Shown: piece by piece, positions 14,001 through 24,728 of the stretch
Layout: each line of letters starts with the position of its first letter
Position numbering within the stretch: position 1 is the stretch's first letter
Source: Drosophila pseudoobscura
Taxonomy: Eukaryota; Arthropoda; Insecta; Diptera; Drosophilidae
Direction of reading: 5' to 3'
Assembly: GCF_009870125.1 (NCBI RefSeq)
Contig: NC_046679.1
Span: 24,614,001 to 24,678,000, forward strand
DNA length: 64,000 nucleotides
Translations under genes and position numbers: made by a program
The notes under the pieces: model-generated
The model's database searches: none
The model's input: the letters and a program-made list of their open reading frames with translations, nothing else
What the model was told of the DNA's origin: nothing

Positions 14001-15136
14001 TTAGATATTTTATCAAACCGTTTACAATAGCAATTACAATTAATATTTGGAAAGTTTTTTAAATTAATTAAATTCACGCGTATAATTTGTTAATGTTTTT
14101 ATAAAATGATTCGGTAATAATTTTTTTTTTTTTTATAAATAGTCTCAAATTTTAGAATTGCACACCCACTACTATACGTATAAGGAAATTATTCAACGAT
14201 TCGACCGCGCTCTATGCTATGCCTATGCTGCTGCTGATGACCGTATCGGTGACAACAACAGTGCAGTACACAACACAACACTGCACAACAGAGGCTCGAC
14301 TGCGGCGGCCGAAAGTGCCGTTAACCGACGGCGCTAGTTTCCAGTGCCCGGCCCTGCCCTGGACCGCCCCCATTGCTGCTGCAGTTAGAGCGGGAGCGGG
14401 AGAGGGAGAGGGCTTAGAGAGCAAAACAGCAATAGCAATAGGGATGCAACAGCAACAGCAGTCATAGTCGTAGCGGTACATAACCATACAACAGAACAAC
14501 AGCTACATAAACTCACACAATCGCATATCGCATAGCTGCTGCTGCTGCTGCTATTGCACACTCACACAACGTCATATACAACAGCGAACGAGAGACGGGC
14601 CGAGAGCCGATCATCATAAAACGGAGTACATAACCCGAAGTCACGGCCCGAGAGCTGCAGCAAAACAAAACACAGCACAAAACAATGCAAAATACGGCAG
14701 CAACAACAACAACAGCAAAAGCAAAATGTAACTAAATACGATGCAGCCGAGGAGGGGGTGGGTGGTCGGAGACCGAGACCGAGACCCCGCACCACCACCC
14801 CCATGCATCGCCCGGCAAAGCGAACGACGAACGAGCGAGCTGGAAAGACCGAGCGCGACTAACGGTACAAGGACCAAGAAGGCCATCGTCACGAGAGCCC
14901 GCCGAAAGCCACGAAGTTGTATCCAGGGTATGTTCGATGAAAGGTAAGACAGGGGGAGAGAGTGGCCTATATTTATGAGTTTTATGAGTGACTACAATAA
15001 TTCTTTGATTTTTTATCAGAAAAATGGGGGACAAAGATGCAAAGATGTTGAGAAGAAGAGCTGGACTATCCAAACAGCCACTAACTTATATTTAATATAC
15101 CTTGCCCTGCAAAAGCCACGAAGTTCCACCACGACC

Positions 15137-15173
<37 letters not shown>

Positions 15174-18100
15174 TATGTGGAAGAAAGAGAGAGTGGGCAC
15201 TAGAGAGAGAGATGGTGATATAGAGCAACTGCAAGAGAGCGAGAGAAGGCAATAAAATAAAATACAAGCAAAACAACATAAAAACCCAACAACAACAGCA
15301 ATAATACCAACAACTGCAGTAGCAGGAGCAGCAACGGCAGCACCAGAAGAGGACACGTGCAATTAATGCGGGATGGGAGAAGAAGGAAATGGAAAGGGAG
15401 AAGGGAGGCGATGGGTTATTGCACTGGAAATGGTGTACACAATCTCCCTTTCATCTGCCTGCAAATGCTGCTGCTGCGCCACTGCTGCTGCAACAGAGTG
15501 CCGCCTGGTTGGCTGTTGCATACTTCGAGGCGCCGTCGCTGCTGCCGCATGGTGTGAGTGTGTTGGGATTTTTGTTTGGTAAACTGCATATACAACAATA
15601 CAATAAGCAGAAGGACAGGGTACAGTGGCACAGTGGAACGAGAAGTAGGTCTGGTGGAGATCCCCTTGCCCCATGCTTTACATACATATGTACATAGCAT
15701 TTTGAATGAATTCCGGCGCATGCCATCTGATGGCATTTTCTATAAAAGTCAGTTAGGCCATGTGTACGAGCTCAGTTGAGTTCCAACAACCAAACTCCAC
15801 TCTTGAAATCTTTCGCCATATCGGAGAGAAGCAACCAGCCCCCAAAGCAATCACAAATTGAGAAGCTATTGCGTACCCACATCTCTGCCCACCGTCGGCA
15901 ATTGGCTCGCCCAACATTTTGAGTAGAGTTTGAGCCCTGCGCTTACCTTGGTGAGTACTTAATAGGCCCTTAAAGTGAAGTTTGGGGGAGTGATGTGTAG
16001 TGGGAAGTGTTATGCATATCCTATTAAGACGGATACCAAGTAAAAAGTGATGAACTCATCTATTGGCTATGATTGTTTAAAAATTTAAAGTAATTAAAGT
16101 ATTAATAGAGCTTCTCCAATTAATTAAATATAACTTGAAATTTACCATCAATTTAATAGATTTACTTGTTGATCGGACCGATTTGCAGCACACGTTTACA
16201 TAGATCGCAGTACATAAGCGAAATTAATATTCTATATCTATTAAGTAGATTCCTTTCCGGCAAGCAGTTCAAGAACAACAATAATAATACAAGAATCCTT
16301 GTCAGCGTCACTCCAGCGGCTATCATACCCTGTGTGTTCATACATTGTGTGTATTTTTATACCCGATACTCAAAATGAGTATTGGGGTATATTAGATTTG
16401 TGGTAAAAGTGGATGTGTGTAACGTCCAGAAGGAATCGTTTCCGACCCCATAAAGTATATATATTCTTGATCAGCATCAATAGCCGAGTCGATTGAGCCA
16501 TGTCTGTCTGTCCGTCTGTCCGTCTGTCCGTCCGTCCGTCTGTCCGTCTGTCCGTCTGTCCGTCCCCTTCAGCGCCTAATGCTCAAAGACTATAAGAGCT
16601 AGAGCAACGATGTTTTGGATCCAGACTTCTGTGATATGTCACTGCTACAAAAATATTTCAAAACTTTGCCCCGCCCACCTCCGCCCCCACAAAGGGCGAA
16701 AATCTGTGGCATCCACAATTTTAAAGATACAAGAAAACCAAAAACGCAGAATCGTAGAGAATGACCATATCTTTTAGACTGCAGAATCTGAATTAGATCG
16801 TATTACTATTATAGCCAGCATCAAGAAAACAATTTCATTTTTTCTCGCCCTGTCTCTCTCTAACACACAGGTAGCATAGGCGGCTTTGCTTAGAGTAAAA
16901 CATTAGCGCCTAGATCTCAGAGACTATAAAAGCTAGAGCAACCAAATTTGGTATCCACACTCCTAATATATCGGACCGAGACGAGTTTGTTTCAAAATTT
17001 CGCCACACCCCCTTCCGCCCCCGCAAAGGATGCAAATCTGGGGATATTCACAAATCTCAGAGACTATTAAAGCTAGAGTAACCAAATTTGGTATCCGCAC
17101 TTCTGTTAGATCTCACTATAAAACGTATATCTCAAAATTTCGCCACACCCCCTTCCGCCCCCACAAAGGACGAAAATCTGTTGCATCCACAATATTGCAG
17201 ATTCGAGAAAACTAAAAACGCAGAATCATAGATAGCGACCATATCTATCAGATTGCTGAATCTGGATCAGATCAGATCATTTTTATAGCGAAAGGAAACA
17301 AATCAATTTGCAGTGGCTACGCAGCGCGTTACGTCACGCTCAGACTGATTTTCTGTCTCTCTCGCACGCACTCTTTGTCGTGTCGTTTAATATTAGCGGC
17401 GTCTGCCGGAGGAGAGCCATACTGACTTAGTATCGGGTATAACCGTAGAGTTGCGGTGTCCGCAGCAACTCACAACGTTCCCCCTCGTTGTAGTTGAATT
17501 TTCGGTCCCGTATCGCGATCGCGCACTTCGTTTATTTTTTGAAATTTTTCATCCTCGGTTTCAAGTCTGTGTCACGCACAGCTACGTCCCACACGAAGAG
17601 TATTTTGTTTCTGCACTCTTGGACCCGAGAAGCGTTCATACAACGCCGTGTATTTTGTTCTTGCATTCTCGCGCTCGAGAGTCTCGGACCAATAGAAGCA
17701 ATGAGAGCAGTTGGAAGACAGGGTAGGCCCACTACTCATGTTATTAATCCATCAACTAAGAGTTCAAAAGTTCCTTAGAGAACACTTATCTATACAAACG
17801 ATAGATTCGCATCTAATTTCGCTTTCATCTCGATCCACATTCTTCTACCTTTTCAGAAAACATCTCAGAACACAGTCATAACAAAAAGGAAACGGCTATC
17901 AAGCCTATAAAGAACCGTATTTATTTGATCGCCAGTCAGTTCGATTAAGTCGAACCTACTGTAAGTAGAACACGATGTGTAAGCACCAAGAGATGAATAT
18001 GAGGTACCAATCACCTCGCTCGCAAGGATACAATAATGGTATCCAATCGCTATATAAATCGACTGATACAAATTCCAAGAGGGTACACTGTCACAACCCG

Positions 18101-21100
18101 AAAATATAGAGTCATAATCAAACGATATGTAACCAATTGTAGGGCCACTATGTATGCCGATATTTAATGTATATTTAACCTTACTTAAAGCATCAATATT
18201 TAGGGAAATGAAAATGCATCTAGGTAGGCGCCCCCAAACGGGCGTTTCAGTATATTTAGTATGTAAGATGTTATACAATTAAAAGAACATAATAGGTTCC
18301 GAACCCGAACAATTAGGTAGGTCCACAAAACGGAAGACAACTTAATGAATTCGTTCGCAATTAACCTTTTACTTTTATCCCCCAACGAGTGTCACACATC
18401 GGCCTTATCCGCTCTATCCGGGGATGTCTATCTGTGTGTGAACCCCCATCCATTTCCAATCAAAATTATCCGAAGCATGGTGTCTGAACTTGTACGCGTG
18501 CGCGAAAGATCAGTAATGGAGGCCAGGGTCCGGGCCTTTGCCGTAATCGCGTTCTACGTGCTGCACGTCATGCGGCTGTCGCCTCTCGCGCCGGTTGGGC
18601 GGGTGGTGGGTAACGATTTTAGCGTTACACGTTGGGAATCCGTCCGCAACAAATATTCTAGTTTGATTTCTGAAGAGATCTTTCAGAAATCAGATCTGTA
18701 TTCAAAATCTGCAATTCTTCGGTGTTGATGTTTGTTTACTCGAATTTTGCATGTTGTGGTGTGTGCTTGAAGCATGTTTCCGATCATAATTTTCATTATT
18801 ATTTCAAGTAATATATTTGCTGTTAATATTTTTCTAACACTTCCGCAATCAACTTTCGTTTACCTATTCCATTGAATCTTTCACTGGCTTAGAGCTATAA
18901 TATTATAGCAATGCTCCTTTTTTCACATACACAAAAGTTTTCCGATCTAATATTGGGCTCCCGTTTTCACATTCCGCAAGATTTATTCGTTTTCAAAACG
19001 AAAACATTTTCGTTGACGAAATGAAAAGTAAACGGCTTTTCATACAACAAAACAAACCTTAATTGCAAAAGGAAAAAAATAGATGACTTATTGATGCATT
19101 AACATAAACTTGACACCTATATCAGGGTAAATTAACTTTTTCTTTCTTTATAAATATTTTTATTTTAACCCAACCTCAAATTTGGCTCGGCAAAAATTGA
19201 CCAGGGCAACAACAATTTTCGTTTTGGTGCAAACAGCAAAAATATGTTAAAACTGGAGAACCTTAAAACGAAACGTTTTGGCTGAAAACGTAATCCGCAA
19301 AAGTAAATGAAGTACGGACCCCGTCTGATAGTATCAAAATCAACAAGTCCTTAAATAATCTACAATGGTAATCTCATTCAAAAATATTTTGTAAAGAGAA
19401 TTCGTGATTACAACTTTATGCATGTCCCATTATCCCAGAAGAAATAATTTTATTGGATGCCATCATTCCATTATTCCTATCCGTTATTCAACAAAAACGT
19501 CTTTACGTTATTTGAAAGCTTTTCTCAGACAGTAAGCTTAAGCTACAACATTTTGAGGTCCGACATTTATTAGCTTTTCAGAATGGCAATGTTCTTTAAA
19601 ACTAGGTATGGCTTACTCAATCTAACCCAAAAAAAAATTATAAATAATTGGAGCCCCAATTCATTCTGAAAAACTTATTTTCATTCCAGATAAAATGGGA
19701 TGCCTTTTTTTGCATAGTGTTGTAGTCAATAATAGTTGAGGATTCTAAATGGAAATGTGGCTTTCTTTTCGGAAGAATTCTTAACAGTATTTTATACCAG
19801 TCAAGGCCATTGAATATATCTTTTGCTAGTTTTAGGCACTTTTCAAGAATATTAATATTTATAAATTTCTGATTTATTTATATTATAAATATTCAATACT
19901 CAATATTCTAAAAGAATTCCTATTCACACCAAAGATTTTATAAAATTTTTTCCTATCCTTAATCAAAAAAAAAAAACCCGCCAAAGCTTTGAAAACTCAA
20001 AGATTTTTTTCCAATATTTCATTGCTTGACTTTTGCTCATTCGAAATCCCTTACTCTTTCCCCTCACTTGGGGCAGACCTTGTTAACGCTTCTGGCGCGT
20101 CTGTCGACAGTGTCCAACCAAGAAATGCATATTTAGTCGAGTGTTAATAATGTGGCCGCCTGGGGGATTGCCGCCAGGGACCAAGGACCCCCCCCACCCA
20201 TCCGTAAGGCCTGGAAAGGTGCAAGCGTGCGTTAAGCCCAAGGAAGGGCCCCACGCACAGAGATACTACACTCCTGCCGCAGTCAGGGCAAACAAACAAA
20301 TAGCTCAGCCAGAAGTGGGGGTGGGGAAAAACCAAAACAACAGAAAGGAAAAAAGAAAGTGAGGAAAAATAAAGAAAAACTTGCCTGTCCCTGTCCATGT
20401 CCCTGTTCCATCGCTCGTTTATCCTTCGCTGCGCGTAGCGATTGTTTTGCTGCCTGTGGATGTGGGAAAAGATATAAATAAAAAAAGCAAAAAAATTAAA
20501 ATAAAAATAAGAAAAAAGAAATGCATAACTAAACATGGGGCAAAGGCTGCGAGACTTGCAAGTTCGGGGGTCTCTGCTGTTAATTTTGTTATTCAAAATG
20601 TACCCAAGGAATCCCCACCCTTCCCATCGTTCCTTTCGAAATCAGAGATTTTTAAGGAAAGTCGCGACGTTTATTTATTTCCGCATTGCCAAGGTCCTTT
20701 CTTTTCTTTTCTTTGCTCTTTCCCGTCTTGAGATTCTTTTGTTACTGTCCATCCATGTCAAGGGCAGTGGGAAAGTCGATTTTTCTGCACGGGAGTGGAT
20801 AATTAAGTTCAGACCGTAAAAATATATAAGACCCATACCCAGACTTTATAGAGATTTTAATTTAGTGGTCTATAATTAAAAGTGAAGCGTTGGCCAATTT
20901 GCACACAATAAAAAAATGGGAAAATGTCAATGACAATCCCACAGATACAATTTACCTTTCGAACGTCACGTAGTTTCAACGTCAATTGCCCAGCGCTTGA
21001 ACATTGAACGCACTCACACGGAAATTTCAGGAAATTTCCCAGTAGATACTTGTACATATCCATTCCCAGCACCCCCTTTTTACCCTACTTCTGTGGATCT

Positions 21101-24100
21101 CACGGATAGCCATGGATAGCCGCAGGACGGTGGCCGACCCCACTTGAAAATTTATGTGTTAATTTTAAGGTGCCCAAGGGGAGATGGAGGAAGTGGGATT
21201 TTCCCTTTATTTATTTCTTTTTTCCTCCCTTTTTCCTGTATTGCCGAGCATTTTTCACAAAAACTTTATCCAGGTGCTGCTGCTGCCAGGGTCAGGCAGG
21301 CAGCAGGCGCCTTTTTGGTGGGTAATAAATGAGCTAATAATAAGTGAAATGTGCTTTTGAGTGACCCTAAACAATTGCTTCGGGAATGGACACTAGGAAC
21401 ACCCCCGGGCCCACGTGGAAATTGCTGTGAAATTGAGTTTTGGGGCAGCTTGAAAAATGCGCCAAAGTGTCGTCGACAAATTCCGTTGGTGACATGAAAA
21501 GATTTGTTTATAATTAATTTTTACCTTTTTTTTTAGCGTATTGTAATTTTTTTTTGGTTCAAAAACATGTGACGCGCTGAGGGAAATTAATTATTGTAAT
21601 ACCTTTGGTCAGAATTTTTTTGAGCGTTTCTTTGAAAAAATTGCTTGTAAAGGAATGTAAGAGAACAACAGTAGCTAGAATGTAGGGAAAACTCTATTGG
21701 AAAACGAACGTCAAATTCTCTAGGCATGGCCTGAATATCTGAAGTTTATTTAATGTATAAACTAAAAAACTTCCAACATTAATTAATTAATTTAATACTA
21801 ATGTAAATAATGCATATTGTGCATATCTCTCTCCTCCTCGTTTCACTTGTGGAAGCATCCCTATGTAAAAGGAGAACCTGCTCTCAGATCTACAGAGCAT
21901 AAAGAACACATCGCATTCGACATTTATAAGTGCCTGAATATGTTGGATGAGGACCAAGGACCAAGGACCGATAACAAGAGGCAACAACGGCAAAAGCCAC
22001 AAAACACAAGTGTTGACGTGTTTTTAGGGGTAAGAGAAAACAAATGCCAGGCCAAAAAAGAGTGTACAAAACGAAACGAAAATGGTGGAAAAAATGTGAG
22101 GAAAAATGGGGAAAAAATGTTGTATCCGCTTGTTGCAAAATTCCAATCAATTTTTGTTGTTCTTGAGGACGATGAGGGCGACTCATTTGCCGGAAAATTG
22201 AGTGGACATGCATATCCGTAGAGCGACGGAAATGGTCAAGATGCAGGTCCCAGCAGGCCATCAATTAGAATTTTTTCTGGCTGCTACTGCTGCTGCTCCT
22301 GCTGGTCCTCTTTGGGTCTTCCGTTTGTACCGGTCTGTGGCTCCGGCTTTGTCTTAGGCGACGATGGAGTCGGTGGCTTGTTTGGTTAACAAGATGAAGC
22401 TGACAGAGCCGCAGGTTATGGCCAAGGACCCATCAACGTCATTGAGACGGAGCCCCAGCAACAGAAACAAACAAACAAAACAGCTAAACAATGTCTGACT
22501 GGCAGTCTCTTCCTTTGGCTTCAGGAGTATCCATTCTCTGCTTTTGCGGCCTAAATGGAATTTTTGCGTTTGCCTAACTGGCAAAAAATAGCCAAATGTT
22601 GTTGATGGGGGAGTCCTTGTCCTCCATATGGCATGTTATGATATGTGGAAAAGTCTGCTGTGAATTGAAAATCGAAGTTAATATGCTCTGCAGACTGTGA
22701 AACAAATCATTTTCAAGTTGTTAACGGAAATCGACACGTTTTTGCCATTTTATATTTATTATGAGCATTTTTTCGTGCTCCCTCTTGGCAGGGCAGCAGA
22801 TGTTGCCAAAGTGCCAAAAGACCAGCACTTGCGTTTGAGGAGGGTGTGCGAATGGTTTGGAACCTAATAATTTGATGATATTTGATGGTTTTAAGGGGGT
22901 TAGCACAGGCTTGACTTGTGGGGTGTCTTCCCCTTAACTCATGTTAAATATAACCCTGACAAATATCCCATTAGCTATTCCCATAATTATAAAATTGCTG
23001 ATGGTACATTCGTTCAGCGTCTAGTCCTCAAGCTGGCTCCCTTGATGGACGGGGGGCAGGACTTCAAAAGCCCCCTCCACGGTACAGCAGACGGCACTTG
23101 AATATGCTAAACAGAGCCAAGAAAAAATTCGTTTAGGTAAGCTATTTAACGAGGCGTTAGTGCAGGCTACGACACAAAAAGAAACGAGGGCGAACGTTGT
23201 GAGTTGCTGCTGCGACCGCAACTCTACATTTATGCCCGATACATACATAGTCAGTATGGCTCTCCTCCACCAGACGGCGCTATCATTGAACGACACAATA
23301 AAGAGTGCGTGCGAGAGAGACAGAAAACGTGCCAGAACACGTTGTCGGGCGCTGCGTAGCCACTGTAAATTGTTTCGTTCCTTTTGGCTATAAAGGTGAT
23401 CCGATCTGATTCAGATTCGGCAATCTGGTAGATATGTTCATTCTTTATGATTGTGCGTTTTTAGTTTTAGTTTAGTTTTAGTCTTTGGCAAAGCCGACCA
23501 TGAAACGTGTGTTCGAGAGGGACAGAGCGAGAGAAAATGAAATTGTTTTCATCATTCTGGGTATAATAATGGTACGATCTGGTTCAGATTCTGCATTCTA
23601 AAAGATATTGTTATTCTCTACGTTTCTGCGTTTTTGGTTTTTTCGTATCTTTGAAATTGTGGATGCCACAGATATACGCCCTTTGTGGGAGCGGAAGTGG
23701 GCGCTGCGAAGTTTCGACATATATGTACTTGCAACAGTGACAAATCACAGAAGTTTGGAAACAAAATTTCGTTGCTCTAGCTCTTATAGTCTCTGAGCAC
23801 TGGGCGCTCATAGGGACGGACAGACAGACGTGGCTCAATCGACTTAATATATACTTTATGGGGTCGGAAACGCTTATTTCTTACGCTTATTCTAATATTC
23901 CCCTATACACATTTTGAGTATTGGGTATACAAATCTTATACAGAACACATTATGTTTATGCGACACGGAGATCTGCCAGAGTATGGCGGGATAGCGGTGG
24001 GGGCGCCATAAAATTAGCAAGCACGTGAGAGACCCATCCTCATTATCATAATATTTCCCAGTGCGGGTGGAAAAGCGCAAACGTTGGCAGTTTAGTAGAC

Positions 24101-24447
24101 AGACAGCAGTCCAACAGACGGACAGGGATTCCAGAGACAAGAAGCAGCCAGAATCTGTAACCTTGCTGCATGGTCTCTGCTAATTTATAGAGGAAATTGT
24201 CTTTAATATAGTGCCCAAATAGATGTATAGCTCACCAATGGTCCGTCGAATCCCAGTGACCACCTGTGCGACCAGCATTATTTCCATCGCGACCGTGCCG
24301 GCTGTTGTAGCGTGACCCTGGCGCCGACGCAGACGCAGACGACGACGGCTCCGTGGGAGCACTGGCGGTTTTTTCGGTTTTCGATGTGCCGGAGTCGGCA
24401 TTTGACTGGGCAGCTGGTGCTGTTGCTTCTGGTTCTGCTGTATCCAT
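2060..24447 (-). CDS. Large ZNF106-like protein with C-terminal WD40-like region (3' end outside window)
   Basis: Minus-strand exons are 24447-24236, 6112-6094 (19 nt), 6033-2239 and 2179-2060. Every junction has GT-AG signals and the phases agree (70 codons plus 2 nt, then 19 nt, then 1265 codons, then 40 codons), giving at least 1382 residues. The N-terminus is low in complexity (Ala, Ser, Arg, Gly). Residues 78-125 are rich in Asn, Arg and Tyr, as in RNA-associated proteins. The middle is disordered and charged, with a 9-residue proline repeat (RQSPPALPS), a coiled-coil-like stretch, a basic nuclear-localisation-like patch and a polyproline run. From about residue 1255 short WD40-like blades begin (for example DGDIYIFNLHNHKLE and WGHIFVYNVV). 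A disordered body followed by late WD40 blades resembles vertebrate ZNF106. More blades should lie left of the window. The start follows a plausible promoter with CAGCTG and a DRE-like site. I do not know the Drosophila gene name. The exon model is strong; the ZNF106 link is moderate. Confidence 0.8.
3494..3682 (-). repeat. 27-bp minisatellite inside the coding exon
   Basis: A 27-base unit repeats with an exact period, starting at 3494, 3521, 3548, 3575, 3602, 3629 and 3656. On the minus strand it encodes the nonapeptide RQSPPALPS and variants, so the array stays in frame. The central units are nearly identical at DNA level, which suggests recent unequal exchange. Long open frames on the opposite strand here are a by-product of the repeat. 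Confidence 0.9.
6113..7538. other. Intron sequence upstream of the Bax inhibitor gene
   Basis: This is the 3' part of the 18.1 kb intron of the minus-strand gene. It is AT-rich and I see no coding exon. Near its right end there may be a 5' UTR intron for the plus-strand Bax inhibitor gene: a donor CAA|GTAAGT at 7370 and an acceptor ATTCAG at 7509. This is plausible but unproven. Confidence 0.4.
7539..8273 (+). CDS. BI-1: Bax inhibitor-1 (TMBIM6) family protein, intronless, nested in an intron
   Basis: The 244-residue product is a full-length BI-1 family protein. It has hydrophobic segments for about six or seven membrane spans and family stretches such as LYAFGFCSGQTLGPLL, ALLAEQGKYLYLGGML and VGVFVMAGFVVYDTQNI. 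The C-terminus is basic (QKEERKQKERRGKN). BI-1 proteins sit in the ER membrane, ease calcium leak and suppress cell death. It closely resembles D. melanogaster BI-1 (CG7188) as I remember it, with many substitutions in the N-terminal third. The coding region has no intron and lies opposite to the host gene, as expected for a retrocopy, but no poly(A) tract or target duplication is visible and the frame is intact. The start has a good context (AAAAATGG). Poly(A) signals follow at 8426 and 8554. The symbol marks the family; this may be a paralogue. Confidence 0.9.
   Translation: MAQATAQKINGRFQTFMKGLNDRYEPHVRQHLAKVYMVLGSTVAATTVGALCQMHQVLDLGILAALSTLVLAFGLHIYMDDGKNYRTRLSMLYAFGFCSGQTLGPLLSYINSINPSIIVTALTGTLVIFLSLSLAALLAEQGKYLYLGGMLLSVVSSMVLLSLFNMIFQSYMVQVTQLYVGVFVMAGFVVYDTQNIVVKCRNGNRDVVQHALDLFFDLFYMFRRLLVILTQKEERKQKERRGKN
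8426..8431 (+). terminator. Poly(A) signal of the Bax inhibitor gene
   Basis: AATAAA lies 153 bases past the stop codon. A second AATAAA at 8554-8559 could be an alternative site. Confidence 0.55.
8560..10493. other. Gene-free intron segment
   Basis: The segment runs from the 3' UTR of the Bax inhibitor gene to the first tRNA-Ala. Only short frames without protein character are present (the longest, at 8733-9014, codes for no recognisable motif). No RNA gene or transposon end was recognised. Confidence 0.4.
10494..10566 (+). tRNA. tRNA-Ala (AGC)
   Basis: The 73-nt cloverleaf has acceptor GGGGATG pairing with CATCTCC (one G-U pair), anticodon loop TTAGCAT with anticodon AGC, and a T arm closed by CGGGG/CCCCG. 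A T run about 20 bases downstream can end Pol III transcription. The gene lies in the large intron. Confidence 0.97.
10567..11316. other. Spacer between two convergent tRNA-Ala genes
   Basis: This is 750 bases of intron sequence between oppositely oriented, identical tRNA-Ala genes. I see no gene; the short frames overlap on all strands. Confidence 0.4.
11317..11389 (-). tRNA. tRNA-Ala (AGC)
   Basis: The sequence is identical to the copy at 10494 and points towards it. The anticodon loop TTAGCAT reads AGC. The 5' flank ends in GCATGT, close to the GTCATGT and GTTATGT found before the copies at 25410 and 25775. Confidence 0.97.
11390..14189. other. AT-rich gene-free intron segment
   Basis: This is 2.8 kb of non-coding intron sequence, increasingly AT-rich towards 14.1 kb (several T runs at 13990-14140). 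No gene, transposon end or structured RNA was recognised. Confidence 0.4.
14190..14943 (+). other. Possible untranslated first exon ending at a strong splice donor
   Basis: The base composition changes sharply from AT-rich to GC- and CAG-rich (CAGCAGCAACAACAGC-type runs), as in long Drosophila 5' UTRs. The stretch ends at AAG|GTAAGAC (donor at 14944). No long meaningful reading frame is present. Plus-strand transcription is inferred only from the donor and the composition, and the start is approximate. Confidence 0.35.
15141..15171 (+). repeat. (GA)n microsatellite
   Basis: An uninterrupted GA run of about 31 bases, followed by more GAGAGA blocks to about 15215. GA runs near Drosophila promoters often bind GAGA factor, and a TATA promoter lies about 570 bases downstream. 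Confidence 0.9.
15741..15777 (+). promoter_or_regulatory. TATA plus Initiator core promoter
   Basis: TATAAAAG at 15741-15748 is followed by the Initiator TCAGTT at 15772-15777. The A at 15774 lies 33 bases from the first T of the TATA box, the usual Drosophila spacing. It drives transcription to the right, opposite to the host gene. Confidence 0.65.
15774..15950 (+). other. AUG-free leader exon of an unidentified plus-strand transcript
   Basis: From the predicted start at 15774 to the donor TTG|GTGAGT at 15951 there are 177 bases without a single ATG, as expected for a non-coding first exon of an mRNA. I could not find the next exon. The gene may continue far to the right or be a long non-coding RNA. 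Confidence 0.5.
16358..17482 (+). mobile_element. DINE-1/SGM-type non-autonomous Helitron relative
   Basis: The left end TATACCCGATACT matches the inverted copy AGTATCGGGTATA at 17429-17441. Homology with the copy at 23183-23929 continues past this to about 17482, through a stem-loop GAGTTGC...GCAACTC. A GTCY microsatellite occupies 16498-16563, a hallmark of DINE-1 elements. Inside, a segment containing AGAGACTATAAAAGCTAGAG recurs near 16592, 16917 and 17056. There is no coding capacity. These elements are thought to be moved by Helentron enzymes. Confidence 0.8.
17483..18730. other. Unclassified repeat-like block next to the DINE-1 copy
   Basis: The stretch abuts the Helitron relative and differs in composition from surrounding intron. 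It contains two similar pieces around 17599 and 17650 (both with GTATTTTGTT, then TTGCA/CTGCA, then TCTYG). A 127-codon frame at 18345-18728 has no recognisable motif. It may be an old inserted element, but no ends or family could be assigned. Confidence 0.25.
18731..23182. other. Gene-free intron segment
   Basis: This is 4.4 kb of intron sequence. It is AT-rich to about 20.0 kb and mixed afterwards. Many frames of 60-150 codons occur on both strands at 20.1-20.8 and 21.8-22.3 kb, but they overlap each other and show no domain, signal peptide or splice support. No RNA gene was seen. Confidence 0.4.
23183..23929 (-). mobile_element. DINE-1/SGM-type Helitron relative, second copy
   Basis: Read on the minus strand it follows the copy at 16358 from the TATACCC-type start (GAGTATTGGGTATA at its right end) to the 3' stem-loop and the AACGTTC end near 23190. 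It has only a short GTCY stretch (about 23819-23832) and one copy of the internal unit, so it is shorter (747 bases). The two copies are in opposite orientation in the same intron. Confidence 0.75.
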
Positions 24448-24708
24448 GGCTTAGAAAACGTACTTAACATTACCAATTGGTTTCAGTTATTGCAGGTTAT
24501 TTTTTTTTTTTTATATTTAAGGCAATGCGTATCGTATCACAATTTGCAGGTGCAACGAGGTTGTTTGTACTATTAGGTGCTGAAACCGCTGGAGGCCCAG
24601 ACAGCGCTCCTACAATACTATGATATCCCGTTTTTTGTGTAAAATTTCACATAAATCAAAAAAAAAAAACAAAAATGCACCTAAACGCTAAATTCTTGAC
24701 ACTACAGA

Positions 24709-24728
24709 CAGCTGTTTGACAATCGATA
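24709..24728 (-). promoter_or_regulatory. Likely promoter elements of the ZNF106-like gene
   Basis: CAGCTG at 24709-24714 lies next to AATCGATA at 24721-24728, seven of eight matches to the DRE consensus TATCGATA. CAGCTG and DRE motifs are typical of broad housekeeping promoters in Drosophila. They lie about 270 bases upstream of the minus-strand start codon at 24447. Confidence 0.4.

Noticed and set aside
18345-18728. 127-codon plus-strand frame
   Set aside because: No recognisable domain, no promoter or poly(A) context, and it lies in a repeat-like block.
20141-20819. Overlapping frames of 73-150 codons on both strands
   Set aside because: They occupy all frames together, are low in complexity and have no splice support.
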